Shown: positions 35,923 through 47,969, counted from the stretch's first letter. The stretch: DNA of 64,000 nucleotides from Mrakia gelida (GCA_024345305.1 BRON01000008.1:930001-994000), one strand, 5' to 3'. Notes: generated by a model from the letters alone, not told the origin. Made by a program: numbers and translations.

Positions 35923-36388
35923 GGCGGTCGGTGCTGAAGATCGAAAAGGGCGATGGCGAGACTGAACAGAGAGAGGTGGACTCCTCCTGAAGGGAAGGGA
36001 AGAGGAAGACGATGGACGTTTGGGACGAACGAGGGCGGACTCTTCCAAACTCGTCCTCCTCGCCCTCGTTTTCGTTTCGAAGGTGTACGAAGTCTTCCTT
36101 TCTTTCTTTATTAGTGAGAAGGTCTCTTGAAGAGGCGAGCGATGAACGCAAGTGCTCGATAATAGCGGTGGGCTCGACGAGTGCGAACGGCCTCTGCACT
36201 TTCCCTCGCTCGACCTCTGTGAATTGGTTGATTCTAGAAGCGCAGATGCATCAACGAAAAGCCAAACAAAGTCGTAAAACAAGAACGGAAACATACGAAG
36301 TCCAAATAAAACACAAGCGCGGCGAAAAACGAAAGTGAACGCGAGCGAAGGAAATCACAACCCACGACGACGCGTCGCTCCCACCTCG
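35923..36388. other. intergenic, R2 promoter and SEC2 3' UTR
   Basis: 466 bp between two minus-strand genes. Open frames here (for example 36012-36338) have no family features. Confidence 0.5.
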
Positions 36389-38954
36389 CTACGAGTTCCA
36401 CGGATTCTCCCCACTCGCGTTCGACTGACTCATCAGTAGCACTCTCCTCGGACTCCCCGTCCCTTCTCCCGGCATAGGCGACGCCGCTCGAGCAGAAAGC
36501 ATCCTCGGGGAGCTGGGAGGTATCGATCTGGGTGAGGCGGATCGTGGTTGTGGTGAGGAGGGAGGAGAGAGGTGGAAAGATCGTTGGGAGGTGGAAGTGG
36601 GGAATCGGCCAGATGGTGGTGCTGGTGGGGGTGGTGGTGAAGAGGCGAAGGAGGCTGAGGTGGGGGTGGCGACATCTCCGAACTCGGCTTTCATGTCTGC
36701 GGCGAAAGGGCGAGAAGGAGTGAGTAAGGTCAGGATGGAGCAAGAAGGGTTCGACGCGTCGAAACGTAGGGTTGTGACACATACCAGCCATAAGTCGATC
36801 CAGAGACTCAACCGACGAGGTCGTCCCGCTCCTCTTCCTTCCCTCTCCCGTCTCGTCTGCCCTCCCTCGATCCTCGTTTCCGACGCCCAATCCCAAACCG
36901 AGCTGCTGAACCCTTCGTTGACTGCTCGGAGTCAGAGGAATCCTCCTTCCCGATGGACTCCTCTCTCCTCGACTCTCGACGGACGAGCTGCTGTAGTTGC
37001 TGTAGTTACTGTGTATCGACGAAGTGTCCGACGAGTCCTTGTTTCTCCTTCCGAGCGGGATGCGACGACTCGGGGTTTGTGGTGAGGGAGAAAGGATGAT
37101 GTTGGTGTTGTTGGTTGCGAGGGAAGGGGAGAGAAGGAGGGCTGATGGGGGGCCGCGTTGTTTGCGAGGAGTGGGCGATGGGGACCGGTTGCGAGGAGGG
37201 AGACGACGCGAGGATGAGGATGGGGAGGAAGGTGGGAGGGAGGAGGTGGAAGCTGTTGGGGAGTTACTGAGATCGACGGCTCTTGACGAGGAGGAAGCGG
37301 CGTTGCTGCTTGACTCTGGGACACGAGCTCCGAGACTTTCGACGATGGCTCGAAGGGCTTTGCAGTCCTCCTCGACGACGCGAACGGCTTGTCGAAGCGC
37401 GTCTCGTTCGCTTCGAGCTTCGGTGGCTTCCTCCTCCTTCTCGAGACGCACTCGTCGTTCATCGGCGACCATCTTGTTCGCCTGAGGAAGAAGATACGAG
37501 AAGTGATCAAGTCAGTCCAAATCTCGGGAGTCGAGGCCTGAGAGCTGCGAGAGAGACGAAGCTCACCTCCTCGAACAGAGCCTGCGACAGGTTCTCGAGC
37601 TCAGCTTCCAGCTCCTCCTTCGAAGCCTGCAGAGCCTTGAGCTTCGATCCAAGAGCGAGTCTCTGAGTCCGTTCCTGAGCAAGCGACTGCCGAAGCGCGA
37701 TGATCTCTCCGTTGGTAGGGGTGGGAGAGTTGAAGGAGGGTTGAGAAGGGGAGGTTGCTGGAGAGGCGATGACACCGAGACCCAGACCGAGGTTGGGAGT
37801 AGAGGAGCCGAAGTGAGAGGAGACCATGACTTCGTTTGATCGTCGGGGCGAAGAGGAGTTGAGAGGTGGTGAGGACATGGAGGGAGGGATGGGAGAGAAG
37901 CCGTTCTTCTTGTTTGTTGACCGACGACTGAACCATCCTCCGCTGCCTGTCGAGGCGACTTCCTCCTGAGTGACTGGCAGCTCGGTGCTTCGACGTCCGA
38001 TCTGGACGGGAGAGGCGAGACCTTGTTGAGGTTGAGTGGATTGAGGAGGAGCAGATCTTCGATGCGTTTGAGCGATGAGGGCATGACTGGGGAGACCAGA
38101 AGGAAGGCGTGGTGAGCTCGCTCATCTTCAGCTCGTTCGAGGGATCAAACGGAACCAACCTGAACTCTCCACCTCTCCGCAGAGCTTCCTCAAGCATCTC
38201 AGCGTTAGCTTCCTGCATCACGAGGTTGGATCCTGGAGAAAGAGACGAGAAGGAAAGGAGGGGAAAGGGGGCTCGTCAGCTGTTGAGCTCTCGAAGACGA
38301 CGACTCAACTCGTACGAGGCCCTAAAGTGAATCGATGGGACTTACGAGCTATAGTGAGCTGATGATCTGTCTCGAGCTGCTTCGCTAGTGATGTATGAAG
38401 TCGAACGGTCTGGAAGAGAGGAAGAAAAGGAAGGAAAGAAGGAGAAGGGATGGACGTCAGCTCCGAGCTCAAAAGGAAGGATGGACCTCCTCCCTCCCTC
38501 CCTCCTAGACCTCCAAGGTAGCACCAAATCCACGTTGCGAGCATCTCAGCGGCACTTGGGACCTCGACAATCTCGATCTCGTCTCGAAGACGCCCCTCGT
38601 CCGGCAATCTCTTCATCGCACGACCTTTCTCGCCCCCTCCCCCTTCGAGCGCTCGTTCCTCCCTTTGACTGCTTCCCTACCTCCCTCTCTCCCTCAGACG
38701 AACAGAGAACTCGTACTCACCAAACCATCCACATGATCCAACAGCATCCTCAACGCAGCCTTGACCTCTCCCTTCCTCTTCGCATCCTCTCCTCCTTCTT
38801 CGTCTTTGTCCTCCGTCTCCAGAGAGGCAAGCAAGGCCCTATAGGGAAGGAGATCGAACCCTCCTGTAGATCCTGCTCGATTCCTCCGATGAGTCTTGGG
38901 GGTGGTGTCCGTCTCTTTGCTAGGCGAGGAAGGGGAGTCGACGGTGGGACTCAT
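36389..38954 (-). CDS. Sec2-type Rab guanine-nucleotide exchange factor
   Basis: The diagnostic Sec2p coiled coil is present: a heptad-rich helix from EIIALRQSLAQERTQRLALG through KALQASKEELEAELENLS to QALFEEANKMVADERRVRLE. The motif LFEEANKMV is the hallmark of Sec2/Rabin proteins, which activate the Rab GTPase Sec4 on secretory vesicles during polarised exocytosis. N-terminal to it (start MSPTVDSPSSPSKETD) are a helical segment ALRMLLDHVDGL, TVRLHTSLAKQLETDHQ and an ANAEMLEEALRRGG helix. C-terminal to it lies a long Ser/Pro/Arg-rich region, probably phosphoregulated, ending SNASGENPWNS (stop 36389-36391). The coil order differs slightly from yeast Sec2 because of a long Ser-rich insert before it. 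Basidiomycete architecture is expected to be longer than yeast. Confidence 0.85.
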
Positions 38955-39425
38955 GAGCGCATGGAACGGTCTTCAGGAAGGAGCGAGGTCGTGGATTGAG
39001 GAGAAGAGAAGGAGCGATTCAGGGGGCAAGCTTGAGTCGTCGACGTCGACGTCGGGCCTCGGCTTCAGAAAAGGGGAAGAAAAAGGTATAATCGATCAGC
39101 GACTCGAGCGAAGACTTTCTTTCGTTCCTCGACAGGTCCTAGTCTCCAGAAGCAAGCACAGTCGACATGAAAGTTCCCTGCTTTTATCTTTCTCGACTGT
39201 CATCGCTCTCGACGCGTCTCGCTCACTCGCACTCCTCGTCCCTCCCTCTCCACCTTCAAGACGTAAAGGTAATCGATCCTCTAGCCTGAAGTCCATCTAC
39301 TAGTACAACCATCGAGCCTCAACCCCCTCTAGCCCTAATCAAATATCCCCATCCCATCCAGAAACCGAATCAGCCCAAAATCAAAATCAAAAAGGAAACC
39401 CGCGACGTCGTCGTCGACTCAAAGC
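38955..39425. other. intergenic, SEC2 promoter and RTA1-like 3' UTR
   Basis: 471 bp between two minus-strand genes. No feature recognised. Confidence 0.5.
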
Positions 39426-41054
39426 TCACGCCTTCATCTGTATCTCCTCCGTGTACACCGTCTGCAGTTGACCTTTCGTCGCTCGAGCTCCGAGGTACAT
39501 CCCAGGGTAGACTGAAGGAACGGGAGGGAGGGGCGGAAGAAGAAGGGGGTCAGCTCGAGAGGAAGAGACGAGACGAGGCGAGGGTTGTTGATCGTTTCGA
39601 GTTTTGGTGCGAAGAGGAAGAGGCTAGACTCACTAGGGATGAAGACGATGAGAGCGATGAGGAGAGGCAGGGTATCGAGTCCGTAGAGGAACCCTTCGTT
39701 GAGGGAGAGTGAGCCGTGGTAGCCCTGTGCGAAACGAAACGAACGAGGAGAGTGAGTATGGGTTTCGACGACGACGCGTCGAGTTCGAGGGAGAGGGGAG
39801 GTAAAGACGCACCTGCGCCAGCTCGATGGATCGGAAGACGGATCGGATCTGTAGCGTCGCAAAGAAGAAGCGAGGAGTATCAGCCAGAGGCTTCAACGAG
39901 GAGGAAACGAGCCGAAAGGAAAACGACGAACCAGGAATCCAAAACAAGTCCAAAGAATCGCGAAGTAGAGCTGCTTCCACCGGACGTTGTTCCCCGAAGT
40001 TTTGTACCAGACTTGGTGCTCGTGTTTTCGAACCTCTGCGAGAACGAGCAAAGATCGAGCCAAAACGCGTCAGTCCGAACGAACGACAGAGAAAAGCGAA
40101 ACGAACGCGAACGCGTTGACTCGACTCACTGTATCCCCACTGCAGGACGAGGAGGCTGTATAGCACGCAAAACCGAGAAAGGTCAGTCGGAGATCAAGGT
40201 AGGTCGAGAAGGGAGTAAAGCGGACTCACGTGAAAGCAACGAAAGAGACCATCTGCGCGATGATCCCGATCAACGTGAGGACGGTTCCGATCTTCCTCAT
40301 GCTCGAAACGGCAGTGAGTCCTCCTCCTCCGCACTGGAGCATGAAGGTGACGATGTCGGAGGTGACGAAGAAGCGAGAGATGCGATCTTCTCGACTGGAA
40401 AAGCGAGCACGACGAAGGGAGCGGAGGTCAGCGTTCGTTCGGTTCGCGTCGCGTCCTCCCTTCGTTCGTTTCTACCGCTTCTGCTTGACTTACATGAGAA
40501 GATAAGACCCCACACCCGAGTCCCTCACCAGCCTCCCAAACACGAGGTAGTCGAACGCGAGGAAGAAGCACGGCGGCAGCAAGACGAACAAGTTGGAGAT
40601 GATGTACGTCATGAGGTGGTACTGGCCATCGCCCAAAAACTGTCAGAACCATCCTCGAGCACGAACGACCCACGACCCAGCGAAGTCGACTCACAGGATC
40701 AGAATGGATCGGGATCCGAATCGCCACACCGACCGCGTAGAACAGAATCGCTCCTATAAGCACCCAGACGAGGTTCCATCGGTATTGGGTCCAGCGCCAG
40801 AAGAGACCGGCGGCGAGGAGGACGTAGACGACTAGGGCGACGACCGCGAGGGGGATGGAGGGGATGTAGCCGAGGTCTGGAGAAGGGGGAGGACCAGCGA
40901 GAACGAGAAAGTCAGCTCGCGACTTCGATTTTGGTTTGCTACGAGAGAGAGGAGGGGAATGGGACAAACAGTTAAAGTCTGCAGGCACATCGAAAGCGAG
41001 TGCTGTTGGTGCGAAAGCTGCGAGGACAAGGAGGGAGGGGAGGAGGGAAGGCAT
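39426..41054 (-). CDS. RTA1-like seven-helix membrane protein
   Basis: Starts with a signal-like segment MPSLLPSLLVLAAFAPTALA. It continues with the seven hydrophobic helices of the RTA1 family, which in yeast confers resistance to aminocholesterol and includes Rsb1-like sphingoid-base handling proteins. Family motifs seen are NLFVLLPPCFFLAFDYLVFG, ISRFFVTSDIVTFMLQCGGG, GTVLTLIGIIAQMVSFVAF, IRSVFRSIELAQGYHGSL and the segment ending PSVYPGMYLGARAT. The C-terminus is short and basic (QMKA, stop 39426-39428). About nine exons with consistent phases. Assignment to the family is firm; the substrate is unknown. Confidence 0.9.
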
Positions 41055-41642
41055 TTTGGGGAGGGGAGGCGGGGGAGAGCGAGAGAGGCGAGACGCGTTC
41101 GACTTGTTGAGTTGGGTTTGCTGGTGAGTTCGAAGGCGAAAGGATAAGAACGAGAGAGAGCGATGCTAGCGGTAGTGGTGGTTCATGGTCCAACTGTCAC
41201 CCATCTTCCCTCCTTCCCCCCCAAACAAAAGGAAAGCTCACCTCGACTGTGCTTTTCCCGCTCAGGCAGCCTCAACTCCTGCCTCCGAGCCTGCCTCGCC
41301 AGCCCTTTCCTTCCTTCGCTCAGGGGCGATGGCGATGATTCCAAGCCTTCGGGATGAAGCGAGAAGGTCCAAGCGAGGGGCTGTGTCGAGAAAGAGGGGG
41401 TCGTTATATCGGCAGGGACGGGTCGTGACAAGGAAAAGTAAAGGAGAGGCGACGCGAGGAGAGAAAGACGAGACGAAAGGAGCCAGCCCTTCGAGACGAG
41501 GAAAGGGATGAACAACAGAAGACTATGGAGTGAAAAGAGACGGAGCACAGAGAAGAGAGAGGGACGAGAACGAGAACGAGAAAAAGACAAAGACAAACCG
41601 AGGAGAATCCGAACGAAACCAAAACGAGAACGCGACGAGTTT
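41055..41642. other. intergenic, RTA1-like promoter and 3' UTR of KEN-box gene
   Basis: 588 bp. Purine-rich on the plus strand; the Lys/Glu/Arg-rich open frames are compositional. Nothing else seen. Confidence 0.5.
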
Positions 41643-43770
41643 CTACTCCGTTGCGACAACTTCTTCCTCCTCATCCTCACCAAACTCGAACCCACCCTCC
41701 AACGCACCGCCCACATCCAACCCGAACCCCAACGCACTCTCAAACTCATCCAACCCTCTCGTCACCTCCTTCCCTTCGTCCTCCCTCTTCTTCCTCTCAG
41801 CAGCCATGTCCCTCGGCATGGGAGCTCGAAGAGGAGCCGAGGCGGTCGAGCGAGGAGCTGGTCGAGCACTGGAGGTGACTGGTCGAGAGGTGGTGGAAGG
41901 GATGGGTCGTCTGATAGTGGTGGTGGTGGTTGGTGCGAGGGAAGAGGGTTTGGACGAGGAGACGCGTGCTGGTTTGGCAGCGAGGGAAGGGATGGGAGCT
42001 GAGGCTCGGATGTTGGTGTTGGAGGAGGGAAGTCTGGAAGTGAGAGAGGAGGGTTTGGTGGTCGAGAGTCCTTTGCGAGGAGCGGGGGTGGTGGTGGGAA
42101 GAGGGGTTCGGGAGGTCGAGGGAGGAGGAGCTCGAGCGAGGGAGGAGGTGGGTTTGGGTTGGAGTCGAGAGGTGGTGGGGACGATTGGTTTCCTGATTGA
42201 TGAGGAGGAAGGAGGAGGAGCGACTCGAGCTCCGTTGGTGAGGGTAGGAGCGCGACGAGCGGTGGTCGAGGGAGTCGGAGTGGGCGAGACCGTCTTCGAA
42301 GCGAGTCGCGTGGGCTTGGGGAGTCCAAGGTCGAGTTCGTCGTCGGAGTCTGTGAGGCAAGCAAAGTGGGAAGAGAATAACCTCGGTCAGCTTCGATCTT
42401 ACCGAGAACAACAGCGCAGCCAAAACGCATCTGATCAACTCACCAACACTCTTCAGCTCAACCGTCCAGTTCGGTCGTTCTCCCTCCTTCCCAAAGCAAG
42501 CCACCTCATCCAACTCAGTCTCAGGAAGAGCGGTATCCTCCTCGTCGGTAGGCCAGAAGACGAGTCCAGGCATGGTACGGATGTGATCTCCCAGGACCTT
42601 CGCGGAAGTGACTTCGTACGGGAGGGAGAAGGGCTCAACTGAGGAACGAACGACGGCGACGACCAAAACCGAGTCAGTTAACGAGCTCTTCTCACTCTCG
42701 AGCTTCTCGTTCAGACAAAGCGAGAGAGATTCAAACTTACTGTACGCCGTAGGAGCCATATACTCCACCTCCGCCTCATCATCGAACTCCACTCCCTCCT
42801 GCAGCTCTCCCAGCCCAACCATCGACTCGACCCCACCCTCCTCCATCTCAAAGCTCAAATCAGCAGCCATCCCCCCCTTCCCCTCCGGCGTCGACATCGC
42901 AGCTCCAGCTGAAGGGAGGGGAGTATGCATCTGTTTACTCCTTCTCCTCGCTCGCGTGGCGGAGGGGAGGGGAGTCGCTGCCATGGAAGGAACAGCGGCG
43001 GCGAGGGAGGGACCAGGAGTCTTGAGTCGACCTGCTGAGGGAGCTGCTGTTTTCTTGAGGTGAGGGGTCTTCTGCTGTTGAGGGAGGAGGGAGGTTGAGG
43101 AAGAGGAAGCGTTGGTGACGTCTTTGAAGTCGAGGGAGGAGGGAGCGAAGGTGAGGGATTTGGAGGTGGGAAGAGTTCGTTTGACGGTGTTGGGGTTGGA
43201 AGTGGTGGAGGGTTTGGCGGAGAAGTTGGTGAAGAGTCGTTTGGGTTCTGTACCAGCAACACCATAAAACGAGAGAGGGAGGGAGAGAGAGGTGAGCCGA
43301 GAGCTTGAGACCTTGAGGTCGTTCAATCAACCAACATCCCTTCCCTCCCCTTCGAGCTCAAGCCTCCCACCCCCCTCCTCGCACCTGAGCAGATTTTCTC
43401 TACCCAAGATGGCAAGCAGCGTACAACCCTCCCACCTCCCTCCCCACCTCCAAAAACGACTCCCAAACGAACGAGCCAAAGTGAAAGAGAGCGCGAACTC
43501 ACCAATCCCTTCCTCCTCTGCTCCTCCCTTCCCTCCTCCTCCTCCTTGCATCTTCTCCTTCCCCTTCCCCGTCCTCGTGGTCATCGTCAACTTCAAATCA
43601 TCCCCTCCACCCATCCCCCCCTTCCCACCCGCTCGTCCAACCGTCTTAGACCCTCCTCCCAGATTCCCATCCTTCGCTCCCACCGAAAGGCCTCGAGCGG
43701 GAGTCTTGTGATGGAGTAAGGTCGAGTGAGCGTTCTCTTTGTCGGCGAAGTGGGAGCGGGATTGGAGCAT
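41643..43770 (-). CDS. KEN-box protein, possible securin-like or other APC/C substrate
   Basis: Start MLQSRSHFADKENAHST at 43768-43770. The KEN box sits about ten residues from the N-terminus, with KTPARGLS just behind it, similar in placement to the DKEN of securins. The middle is low-complexity and basic (KTPHLKKTAAPSAGRLKTPG, RARRRSKQMHTPLP). An ordered-looking acidic segment follows: EVEYMAPTAYIEPFSLPYEV, KVLGDHIRTMPGLVFWPTD, EEDTALPETELDEVACFG and RPNWTVELKSVDSDDELDLG. The tail is very Ser/Thr/Pro/Arg-rich with an acidic end. Four exons join in phase to a stop at 41643-41645. No known fold recognised. A cell-cycle-degraded, spindle- or chromatin-linked protein is inferred from the KEN box only. 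Confidence 0.75.
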
Positions 43771-44079
43771 CGTAGGAAGGGGTGTGTGTGTGCTCTGGTG
43801 AGAGAAGGAGGAGAGAAAAGGGGGGTGGGAAGGGGAGGGGAGGGGAGGGGAGGGGAGGGGGGTGGGGGGTGGGAGGAGAAGGGACGCGGAAGTTCGAGGG
43901 AGAGGACGCGAGGTGGCTGGATCAAGAACGAGACGGATTCAGTTCGAGAAGGGGAGGGAAAAAACCTGCTTCTTGAGGCAGTAGGTTGCAGGGAGATGGA
44001 GATGGGCATAAGATCGTCATCAAAAGTACAAAAAGAAACGCAAAGAGAAAGGAAGAACTTCAAGCTCGTACAACCAAAA
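43771..44079. other. intergenic, KEN-box promoter and R3 3' UTR
   Basis: 309 bp upstream of the KEN-box gene, containing the G-rich tandem tract listed separately. Confidence 0.5.
43831..43874 (+). repeat. G-rich AGGGG tandem tract, potential G-quadruplex
   Basis: Six or more consecutive AGGGG units followed by longer G runs on the plus strand, about 60-100 bases upstream of the KEN-box gene start, so the C-rich strand is the sense strand for that gene. Four or more G-runs at short spacing can form a G-quadruplex. Confidence 0.6.
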
Positions 44080-44973
44080 TCAACACTCGACCCTCTTCGC
44101 CCTCTCCTCATGCCCACGTTCCAGCAGCGCTATCGTCACCTCGATCAACCTCTCCAAATCCCCAGCATCCTCCCCCTCCCCTCCAGTTTCTCCCAACCTC
44201 TCCTTCACCCTCCCAGCGAACTCAACACACTCCTCGCACCCGAACTGCCCCGGAACCCTCGTCGCGTCGTACCCATCTCCCTCGGGGACGGCGAGCTCGA
44301 TCTTCTTGAACATATCCGAGTCCATGGTGCCACAGAAGTAGCAGAAGGGAGCGAAGGGAGGGCGGGAGGTGGGTGGGTTGCCGACTTGAAGGAAGGAGGA
44401 GGGTTCGAGAGGGAGTTGAGGAGGTTGGTTGAGTGAGGAGGACGCGTTCGAGGAGGAAGATGGTTCGGGTTCGGGTTCGGCGAAGGGAGATGCGTCTTGG
44501 GAAATCTGGGAGTACGGAACCGACTGGGATGGAGTAGCGATGGGCGATGGGGTGTATCGCGTTCGTTTGGCAGGAGAAAGGGGAGGAGGAGGAGCGCTCC
44601 CTGCGTCGACGGCTGCCTTTGCGACTGGCTTCCTGGAAGACGAGGGACCAGCAACGGCGTTCTGGGGAACAAGCGGTCTCGAGCGTTGTTAGTGGCGGGA
44701 AGGTGGCTGCCTGGAAGAGGTGTCTGCGAAGGATCAAAAGGCCACGTCGTTGAGGAAAAGCGAACGCGTCGAGACCTCGAGCAGTTTCCTCGACTCACGG
44801 TTTCGTTCCTCCAACTCGTTCGACCACTGCTTGTGTTGGTCGTCGTAAGACTGAGAGACGGATCTAGGGTAGAAGAACGACTGCTCAGGACGGGCAACAG
44901 GATCAAGGAACTCCCAAGAGGCTGTCGTTGAGCTCGGACTTCGCCCTTGCTCCTCTCTTCCTCTGCCAGCCAT
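44080..44973 (-). CDS. R3: truncated family member, one half Myb plus C-terminal CxxC module
   Basis: An open frame from MAGRGREEQGRSPSS (44971-44973) leads to FFYPRSVSQSYDDQHKQWSN, which resembles the second half of a family Myb repeat and directly follows a CAG that would be the usual acceptor. Downstream, the C-terminal module is intact: LEPSSFLQVGNPPT, FCYFCGTMDSD, FGCEECVEF and the helix LERLIEVTIALLERGHEERA, ending at a stop at 44080-44082. The BRCT segment and at least one Myb first half are missing. The frame between the Myb half and NAVAGPSSSRKPVAK cannot be joined with a standard intron. This is therefore either a decayed copy or a short gene whose exons I mis-assign. It is divergent from R4. 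Confidence 0.5.
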
Positions 44974-44985
44974 GTCGAAGACTCA

Positions 44986-45351
44986 CCTCATCGTATCCCT
45001 GCTCTCTACCCTACCCCCTGAACTTCTCTCCAACCCACGAGATGACCCTCCCTCTGCCTCGAAGGATGCAGCATCCTCCTCGTCTCCGATCCCTTCCTCT
45101 TCTTCCTCCTCCTCCTCCTGCTCTCCCTGTGTTTCCTCCCAGACCCGCATCTCTTCCTCCCACACCTGCATCTCTGCTTTCCACTTTGCGGTCTCCCCAG
45201 CTCTGTACTCCGCTGCAGCTTTCCTACTGGAGGGAGCTCGTTTAAACAGATTCGTGGCTCCTCGTCCCCGTTGAGGTCGAAGGGGACGTGGGGGGGGTGG
45301 GTGAGTGTAGGAGTGAGACGGAGGAGGCGCTCTTCTGCGTTTCTTGAACAT
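44986..45351 (-). other. possible upstream exon or relic of R3
   Basis: Open frame starting MFKKRRRAPPPSHSYTHP with a central segment APSSRKAAAEYRAGETAKW that resembles the second half of a Myb repeat in this family, then coiled, acidic sequence with Glu runs. It ends at a GTGAGT donor whose phase does not match the following R3 exon. It may be the remaining N-terminal part of R3 or an independent fragment. Confidence 0.35.
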
Positions 45352-45595
45352 GAGAGGAGGGGGAAGAGGAAGGGGGTGGATGTCGAGACGATAGGGTGGA
45401 GTCGAGAGATACGAGGTTGGGGGATGGAAGCTGAGGAGGAAAGGAGGGAGAAGCGAGGTCGAACTCACCGGTGGTCGAACTTCGCTCCTCCCTCTCCTCC
45501 CCCGTCTTTCATCTTTCTTCTCTCCGCCTTTTTCGAAGCTCATCTTCTTTTTAGATCTCAACCATCACCATCTTCTTCTCTATCATCTTCGAAAA

Positions 45596-47969
45596 ATGAA
45601 TCCTCAGCCAGAGAGGACAGGTCTCTCCTCCTTCCCAGCTGCTCGAGCTCATCGAGCTCAAGCTCACAATGTTCCTCCCTCTTCTCCTGCTCCTCCCTCC
45701 CACCCTTCCCCATCTTCTTCGTCTTCGAAATCACCTCCCGTCGCTCCTTCAGTCACACTTCGATCAACCTGGCCCTTCAACGACCTTACCCTCAAGCTGC
45801 ACTTCGATTCACGCTCCCTCAAGGCTTGCAACATCGAAAGCGATCTCAGGGTGAGCTCGACTCGACTCTCCGCTCCATCTCCTCCTCGACTGCATCTCTT
45901 CTCCATCCTCTTCCTCTCCGTTCTCTGACCCGTACTGACCCTCCTCACTCACTCCTACGTCTCAGATTCGACTCCAAGAAGCTGGTCTCCAAGATATCAC
46001 CCCTCGAGACGCTTCGGAAGCGACCCATCTCATCCTCGACGAAGGCTGCGTCCTCATCAACTCCCGTCCCTTCGTTCGAGAGGGTCAGCATCTCGTGCCT
46101 CTCTACTGGTACCTAGAGTCTTATCACGCTGGACTGGCGAAGCCGGAGCACGAGTACGAGGTTGTTTTGGAGTTGGAGAAGGGTGAAGGGGACGAGGACG
46201 CGGACTTCGAGTGCGTCCACTGTTTCTGCCCGTCTCGTCTTTTTCTCCTTCCGTCTCCATGAGTTCTCGAGCTGATCTCGTCTATCTCCAATCATATACT
46301 CACAGTCCATCGGACGACGAATACGACCAAGCTGGACGACGAAAAAGGTCAGTCAGTCCTTCTTCTGCCTCGCTTGATCTCGTCCTCTTCTTTTTTCTTC
46401 CTTCGCTCTTCGCCAGAGGTCTGACCTTCTCCCTTCTTCTTTATTCTCTTCTCCAAGTGTCCCCTACTCGGAGGAAGAGATCTCGTACCTCACAGCCCTC
46501 GTCAAGTCGTCTAACTCCAACGCCGACGCGTTCAGGAAATTCGTTCTTCGAGTGAGTACTTCCCTTCTCGTACAACGTTGTCTCTCCCTCGTTGTACCAG
46601 TTCTAACCTACATCTGTCGGTGCTTTTCTCTTAATCAGTTCCCCGGACGATCGGTCAAGAGCGCCGATCAATACTACCGTCGCGAGGTGCTCTTCGGACG
46701 ACGAAGACGAACGGGAGTTGGTCGCTGGCACAAGGAAGAAGACGACGAGCTGGCTCAACTGCTGGCAGCTAGAGATCCACGAGCTTCGATGTCTTCAGCC
46801 TTCCAGATCTTCTCCACCAGAGTGAGTTGCGCTCTGTTGATTCGCTCGGAACGACGCGCGCGAAGCTGATCTGACGCGTCTCGTTCGTTCGTCGCTTCGC
46901 ACAGAACCCGACTCGAACCTACGCCGCCGTCAGCAATCGTTACGACGGAAACAAGACCAAGTTCGAGCTCGCCATCCAAGTCATCCGAGCAGCGCAGTCG
47001 ACGTCTTCCACCGAAAAGAAGAAGAAGAAGAAGAGGAGGGAGAGAAGACGATCAGTTTCCTCCGACGAGGACGAGTTGGGACGACCCACGAGCGAGCAGG
47101 ATCAAGCTCAGAGGACCTTCCAGCTTCTACAGTCGGTGGACTCGTCGAGGATCAGGAGAGGATCAATTGGAAGGAGCCCGTTCGGATCGTACGTCGCTCG
47201 ACCTTTCGACGCGTCGTCGGACAAGGAGGAGGAGGACTCGAACCCTCGAACGTCGAAGAAGACCACCAGCACCCACCACAACTCGCTCTTCGCCATCCCC
47301 TCACCTCCAGGTTCATCTTCGAACCCTCTTCATCGTCCCTACTCCTCCCACGCCTCCTCCTCCTCCTTCAAATCCACTCTCGACACCTTGCCTGCTCGTC
47401 TCCCTCAGCACGCGTCTCACTCCTTCCCCAACCCCTTCAGCTCCTCCACCGCCTCTCCTTCCAACTCTCCCACTGTCACCACTTCCTCTCCCATAAAACC
47501 CGTCCTCTCAACCCCCTCCAACCCGCCCTCGTCGTCGTTCTCGTTCTTCGGCGCGTCGTCTTCCAACTCCACCCACGACGACCATCATCAGACTTCCTTG
47601 CCTCCTCCCCGACCCCACCCGTTCCTACAAGCCGGAGCGAAACCACCCCAATGCGCCGACGACGATCCTTGGTGCTACTTCTGCTCCGAGACCGACGCGA
47701 TGTGGTACGACACGTCGTCGTTCGCGTTCGAGGACGAGGACGACGCGTCGAGGATCGAGACGAGGGAACTGGAGGCGTGTTGCGAGTGTGCCAACTTCCT
47801 CCAGAAGGGGATGGAGAGGAAGATGGCGGTGGGAGAGAACGAGGAAGCCGAAGAGGGAGGGAGGGAAGGGAAGGTGGCGAGGGAGGAGAGGCGACTCGTT
47901 TTGGAGACGGAGAGGTTGGTGGAGAGGGGAGAGAGGATCAGGGGTAAGAAGTTTGAGGGTCGTGCTTGA
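45596..47969 (+). CDS. R4: RAP1-like BRCT / double Myb / C-terminal CxxC protein
   Basis: Start MNPQPERTGLSSFPAARAHR at 45596. BRCT segment: STWPFNDLTLKLHFDS in exon 1, then IRLQEAGLQDITPRDASEAT, HLILDEG and HLVPLYWYLESYHAG, placing the intron after the first BRCT strand as in all siblings. Two split Myb repeats: VPYSEEEISYLTALVKSS + FPGRSVKSADQYYRREVL, and RWHKEEDDELAQLLAARD + NPTRTYAAVSNRYDGNKTK. A basic KKKKKKRRERRR tract (likely nuclear localisation) and a long Ser/Pro/His linker precede the C-terminal module PHPFLQAGAKPP, WCYFCSETD, ACCECANF and the helix RLVLETERLVERGERIRGK. Stop 47967-47969. No GATA finger. All splice phases agree, so this copy looks intact. Confidence 0.88.

Noticed and set aside
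41530..42642. Long plus-strand open frame of 370 residues
   Set aside because: Antisense to the KEN-box gene exon, low-complexity Glu/Gly/Val/Arg composition mirroring the Ser/Pro-rich sense strand, and no conserved motif.
44205..44906. Alternative frame reading through R3 with a long Pro/Asn-rich protein
   Set aside because: It does not contain the family cysteines or LEP.SFL motif; the frame with FCYFCGTMDSD is clearly the conserved one.
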